NCBI GenBank assembly: GCA_026929865.2
Contig: CM049409.1
Location: forward strand, 9,618,952-9,682,951
Source of the DNA: Hyperoplus lanceolatus
Taxonomy: Eukaryota; Chordata; Actinopteri; Uranoscopiformes; Ammodytidae
Length of the DNA: 64,000 nt
Direction: 5' to 3'
The notes beneath the pieces were generated by a model. That model worked only from the letters and a program-made list of their open reading frames with translations. It did no database searches and was not told where the DNA came from. The position numbers were made by a program, and so were the translations under genes. Positions 54,801 to 61,677 of the stretch are shown piece by piece (within the stretch, counting starts at the first letter, position 1; every line of letters starts with the position of its first letter).

Positions 54801-57800
54801 CAAGATGTTAACAAATGGACATTAGGTTAATTTGCAGGACATTTTTTGCGTACCAGAAGTATGAGGACGTTGTAAATAGGATGATATGTATTACCAGTAA
54901 TTACTTCTAAACAACATCAGTCAAACTGGAGTTGTGTATTAACACTCAAGCCTACATAGTTTAACCTTGCCCAGTGTGCTGTGTATGTGTTATATTTCAC
55001 TTAATGAAAGCACATAGAAGCCCCATATGGTATACTGATTCTAAAACCCCTCTAGTTATCAGCATACCATTGGCCCCATGTTTGATGCTTCAATAATAGG
55101 ACTTTCTCTGCCACTGTGAGGAAAGTCAAGTGTTAGTGTACCACCAGTGTATAGTGAAGTGTGACCTTGTCTGACTCAAGCTCTATGTAGACTGTTATAT
55201 GGCTCAAAAGCTCTGACTGATTGTACATATGTGGTGTTTTTTTAATCCGTTTGTAATGTAACATATGTGCCTGTCTGTCTCGAATGTGTTTTGTGTGTGT
55301 GTTGTCTGGCTTTCTCCAATCTTCAGAGTGGTTTCACACCCCTGCACATTGCGGCTCACTATGGCAACATTAATGTGGCCACGCTCCTGCTGAACAGAGG
55401 GGCTGCTGTGGACTTCATGGCTAGGGTGAGTTTATTCTGCCCTCTGCTGTTGGAGAGGGGTATTACAAAACACTCAAGGTAAACAAAGAGGAACGTGTAT
55501 AAAGTGTGGTGTAATTCTACACCCCCCTCCCCCCCTTGACTTTGCACATTGTGGTGATATAATAATAAGCAAAGTAGGAAAAATTTTTATTTACTATAAT
55601 ATTTACATTCTAATGCAAAAGTGGTTTCCATTAAAAATTAGTTTGTTTCCACACAAGACATTAGTCAACTGTGGTCTGTAATTATATCAGCTAGTGTCTG
55701 AAGGAGTGTTGGTGTTGGTGCAACATTTTGACACTGATTACGGGTTGCATCCAAATAGTCATGCTATAGCAGTGGAGACACATAGGTTTAACATATACTA
55801 AAATACTAAATACTGATACTAAGATACTATGTACTCTTTATAAGGAGAGTGTAGGGTTTTAGTTAGAGCTAACCAATTATAAATAACAGCGTTACTTAAA
55901 TTAAATGATGGTCAAATAAACATAACATTTCTTCTTTTGTGTTTAGAATGACATCACACCGCTTCATGTGGCATCAAAAAGGGGCAACAGCAACATGGTC
56001 AAGCTGTTGCTGGACAGAGGGTCCAAAATCGATGCAAAGACCAAGGTAAGACAGTGGAACCAATTATCTTTCTTTCCTCTACTCCAAGAAGTTTCAAACA
56101 TTGTAGAAAGGGCATGGATGATAATTTTTTGTCTCCTTTTATTTATATACACACTTGCTGTCTTTCCTCTTTTGTCAGGATGGGCTGACACCTCTTCACT
56201 GTGGGGCGAGGAGCGGCCACGAGCAGGTGGTAGAAATACTACTAGACCGTGGAGCTCCGATCCTGTCCAAGACCAAGGTAGCTACTGGGAGGATCTATTC
56301 AAAAGTCACTTTTTATGTCAGAATAGGAAAGGAAAGGTCTCAAATACAAATAATAGAATAAAATAGATCACACTTCACTTCAGGCTGGGTACACATTGTT
56401 AATAACTTGTTATACAAATGTTCATAAATATACTAGCTTTCCTAACCACATGGACAGCAGGCCTGTTGTTGATGCTGTAGTGTTGTCGCATTGTCTCCAT
56501 AACATCTGTGCGACCTCTCCAGAACATCCTGTCTGTCTCCACTGCGTAGCCCCCACAGTTTGACCACGCAGGACGACCAGTGTAACTAAATAGACATTGT
56601 TGTAATGACCTCGTTATAACAATGCTTCTGTAACCTTCTCAACAACTTCCTTCACAGTCTTTCTGTGCAGCGCATGGCCATGCCCTAACTTACTGTGTCT
56701 GTCTGTCCATCTGTCTATGTGTCCGTCTGCGTTGGTGTTTGTCTCTTTCTTTCTCTCTCTCTCTCTCTCTTTCCCTGTCTCTCCCCCCACAATAGAACGG
56801 CCTGTCACCACTCCACATGGCCACTCAGGGGGACCACATCAACTGTGTCCAGCTCCTGCTCCAGCATGACGTGCCAGTGGACGACGTCACCAACGACTAC
56901 CTGACGGCGCTGCACGTTGCTGCCCACTGTGGTCACTACAAGGTGGCCAAACTCATCGTGGACAAAAAGGCCAACCCCAACGCCAAGGCTCTGGTAGGGA
57001 TGAAGGGGTGGGAGGGATGGGGGGCTGAAAGCGAAGCAAGCCATGGTCTTGTTGCACAAAGCATCCATTTAATATAACATAAAATATAGAGGTGCATCTC
57101 AAAAAATGGTAATATCAATGAAACGTTAATTTAATTAAGTTATGTAATTTAAAAAAGTGAAACTTTCATATAATCTAGATTAATTACACTTAAAGTGATT
57201 TGAATCCATAATAAACATAGAACATTAACATAAAGGTTATAAAATAGCGTACAGTCTAAATTGATATTTTAAATCATAGAGTATGAGAATAACCAAATGT
57301 TGAACATGATCAGAAGGATAAAAGTTGAACGTTGATAATAGACTATTAGTGATATTGTTAGTGGCAAGTCGCTAAAAGACATTTGTCAGTATTAAGTGTT
57401 TTTAATGTTTAGCAATTGTCTGTATAAAATGTCTACAAAATGTCTTGCTTGTGAAAAAGAAGGGTCCTTTCATAAAGAACAATGAAATAATTAATATGAA
57501 AATACTATTTTACCACTGCATTGTGTGGTATTTGTTTACAGAAGCCATTGTATTAAATCTGTGGTGCACAATGAGCCAGCCACAAAGAACTTTATGAAAT
57601 TCTTCCAAGAAAAACTGAATTTGAGAAGGTGAACTGAGAGGTATGTGTTTTTCTCCCCCTTGTGGTTTGCAACTGACATTTTCTGTAGCACTTCTGTTCA
57701 CAGATCATTTGGCCTCCTCTTGTCAGCCTTCTTATAGGAGCCACACAGTCACACATGTTTAGTGACTGTGGAGAGCTTATCCCTCATTGAATCAGTCGGT

Positions 57801-59374
57801 GTCAAGTCACTGGAGTATGGACTTCACACTGAAAGTTTTGTCCTGTCTTTCTGTGTGCAGAATGGTTTCACTCCGCTTCACATTGCTTGCAAGAAGAACA
57901 GGGTGAAGGTGATGGAGCTGTTGCTTAAACATGGAGCGTCTATCCAGGCAGTCACTGAGGTACCACACCACTGGACTGCATTTTCATTTCTCTGCTTGAT
58001 CTCCCTTGAAGCACTTATCACTAGAAATGGTTTCATTCAACTATACTGACTTCTTTTTCTGTTTTGAGCAGTTACCATTTTATACATTGTGAATTGCCTT
58101 ATAATAGTTATTGTCCTTCTGTTTATATTTAATTTCACTTCTACATTAATTTAGAAGGTGAATTGACAACTTTGCTTAGGTTTGATTTGTATTGTAGTGT
58201 TGATGGTAATGACCCTATCTGTTTCTCGACAGTCCGGCCTGACACCCATCCACGTGGCAGCCTTCATGGGCCATGAGAACATTGTCCATGCACTGACAAA
58301 CCACGGAGCATCACCCAACACAACCAACGTAGTGAGTGGATACTTTGTTATCACAATGTTACACAATATATGTTTTTTGTATGTAGGTTCTGTTCAGAGT
58401 TCAAATCAAACATTATTGCAAATGAAAAACTTCCACCGACCGTTTGTGGATGTGTCTCTTAGCGAGGTGAGACGGCCCTCCATATGGCAGCCAGGGCAGG
58501 CCAGGCAGACGTAGTCCGATACCTGCTCAAGAACGGGGCCAAGGTGGAGACCAAGTCCAAGGTTAGAACGCTGAAATTCATCATCAATCACTGAGCCAGG
58601 GAAACAGACAAACAAACCGTGATAAAATGCTGGGCCTAAAGTCACGTTCTCCTTCTCCACAGGACGACCAGACAGCGTTGCACATCTCCAGTCGGCTGGG
58701 CAAAGTCGACATTGTCCAACAGTTGCTGCAGTGCGGCGCCTCTGCCAATGCTGCCACCACCTCAGGCTACACCCCCCTTCACCTGGCTGCCCGCGAAGGA
58801 CACCAAGATGTCGCTGCCATGCTGCTGGAGAACGGAGCTTCACTCTCGTCCTCGACTAAGGTTAGTGGGGGATCCTATTTCCTAAATGATCCTAAAGACG
58901 TTCAGATGTGTAAAACCAAAATTCACATTTGAATTGTTTTAGTGCCATATTTCTCCACTAGTGGGCACCAGCCCTCGGTTACGAAAGCCTCTATGGTGTT
59001 GTCTTATCATGTTTATTAGTCAGAGATTAATGCTGCTTAAAATATTATAAGCATTTATAGTATCCCGTTATTAGACCAATGTCCTGCCTATACACAGCTC
59101 ACAAATGTGAACCAGTGACACATTGTGGAGTCACATCATTCCTACGACGTTCACACATATAGGTCAGTGCTAGCCTACTAATTTAGTTTTTTTTATCCCA
59201 TGCACTCAGCCATTGCTGGATAATGTCAAGTACAAATGAAGGACAAAATGTGATGTAGTGTACAATTTATGGAACTGGTTCGTGCATGAGTGGTATATGT
59301 TGCTTGGAGCTGTCTTCCAAGGTGACCTCTGTTAGTGGAACAGATTAATGAAGGGTAAACCCCATGGTGCAAAT

Positions 59375-59437
<63 letters not shown>

Positions 59438-61630
59438 ATTCTTCACAAACGCACACACAGACACACACACACACACACACACATACACTCACACAGCATC
59501 TTTTGGAACATCACTTGAGTCAACGGTTGAAATTATGTCACAATTATCTGAGAATTTAAGCCAGAATTTTAATCACTTGTAAACAATAAGATGCCTACAT
59601 TTTAAGACCTTTAAAAGTGCACCTTTTTCATTCAGCAACCTATCTTTACCGTATGAACGCTGACTTAGACCAATCTCACAAAGGTGGTCATGTGTTTCAG
59701 AGCGTTGAATGAAAATCTGTGGGAGTCCCACATTCATCTGGAAAATATGACCTAATGTCTTTAAATAACTTCACATACTCACAGGAAGGAAGCCAAGATT
59801 AACATGATCACACTATACAGTAGCCATTTATAGATCTGGAATATGTGAGGAAACAATGGCCTTTGGATTAGTCACTAAGGGTATTACCTACCTTAAAACA
59901 ATCTTAAGGGCATGTCTTGCTATAACTGTAACGGTAATCATCAATTTCATGAGAATTAGTTTTTGATAACATGTTATCTATTTTGATTATGTACATTATG
60001 GGCTTTGTATGGGTTGATAGGAAGCATAATTTTTCAGTTTAAGTTTTTTATAGTTAGTTCATATTTCAGCTACAAACACATAATGTGAACAAATATTTGA
60101 TTTCTTAAGTTGCTTAAGATGCATACTGTCATTCAGAGGGGTTATTTTCAACTATGTGGGAAACTATGTTGTTATAAACAAATGCTTGACCCCAGGCCAG
60201 AAAGGGCTGAACTTAATACAAGTATTTGCTTCCTGTTTTAATACCCTTCTCTCCATCATCTCCATCCCTCCACTGTCTTTGATTTTAATTGTGCATTTTA
60301 TTTTGTCTTCAGCAGAAGGGCTTCAGTCCCCTGCATGTGGCAGCAAAGTACGGCAAGATGGAGGTGGCCAGTCTCCTCCTGCAGAAGAGGGCTGAACCTG
60401 ATGCTGCTGGAAAGGTGAGGTGTTTTAAATAAACATAAGAGGGACCTGATGTACAACACATTAAAAGGGGTCCATTTGATTCTTGACCAACACTCAATAA
60501 TTTCTATTCTGTCTGAGGAGGGAAAGGCCTGGCACAGAAAAGCTCTTTTCATATTAGGCAGGAGATTACACCCCCAAGTAGAGCGCAGACAAAGGAAGGA
60601 AAAAGGAGATTAAAGTCAAATTTCAGATCAGAGCCATAGTTTTTAAATAATCCTTCAAAATTCCTGTGATCATTAAGGAGATGAGGCTTAAGGCGAAGTA
60701 GCAAGTAGCATTGATGGCAGCTCTAGAAGATAATAAAATAATAAAACATCAAGGTGAAAGCTTCTGTTGTGTTTTCCTGATGTTTCGTACAAATGATTTT
60801 TACGGATTTGAGATTTAAACGTCTGGTGAGATCCAGCGAAGAAATCAAAATGTATTCAGATAGTGTGACCGCTTATCATTCTTAAACTCCCTCCGTCGTC
60901 GCTCCCTTATCCAACCTGTTTCAAAGAGTAAACAGAACCTTTTCGGAGTTGTAATTTCCAAGCTGCAGCTGGAAGCAGGTTTAGGAATGAGCCCAGTGGT
61001 TTGATTGTAAGTAATAGTGAGTCTAAATACAAAGTAGAATCGGGCTTTTATTGCAGTTTTATTACACTAATTTGAAGAAGAAAGGCACATAACTTTATCA
61101 CTGCAACTCATGAGATTATTGGGATGTACTTTGAACACGTTTTCTGAGTATATTCAGGTATTTGTTAAATGCGTGGGACATTCCTGTGGCTCAGTGAGCT
61201 TCCCAGTGACTCAGTCCTGGTTGCAGAGTCCAGGACGGGATCTTATAACCAGAACAATAACAACAACATGCTGGTGCTGCTGCTACTGCTGCTGCTAACA
61301 CTCTGACACTACCTATGTCTCCCTTAACTGCAGTGTTTCAGTGTTTCTTTGGGGGTTGGATTAGGCTACTTAGGCAAACTCAACAAATGGCCGTCTCTTT
61401 GGAGATACATTCATATGCAATTATCAGTTTTGATAATATAATCCTCCCCTGCCATCTTCTGCCAGATGTCAGCACGAAATTGACGCTCTAAGCCGTTTCC
61501 TGTACTAACTTTCTTTGACGTCCATCTTCCTTCATGACTTAACATTCTCTTGGTTTGGTTATTTCATTTTACTAATGGGCTTGTTTGTGCTTGTGTGGGT
61601 TCACTGATCTTCTAACATGGTGGTGTTGCA

Positions 61631-61677
<47 letters not shown>

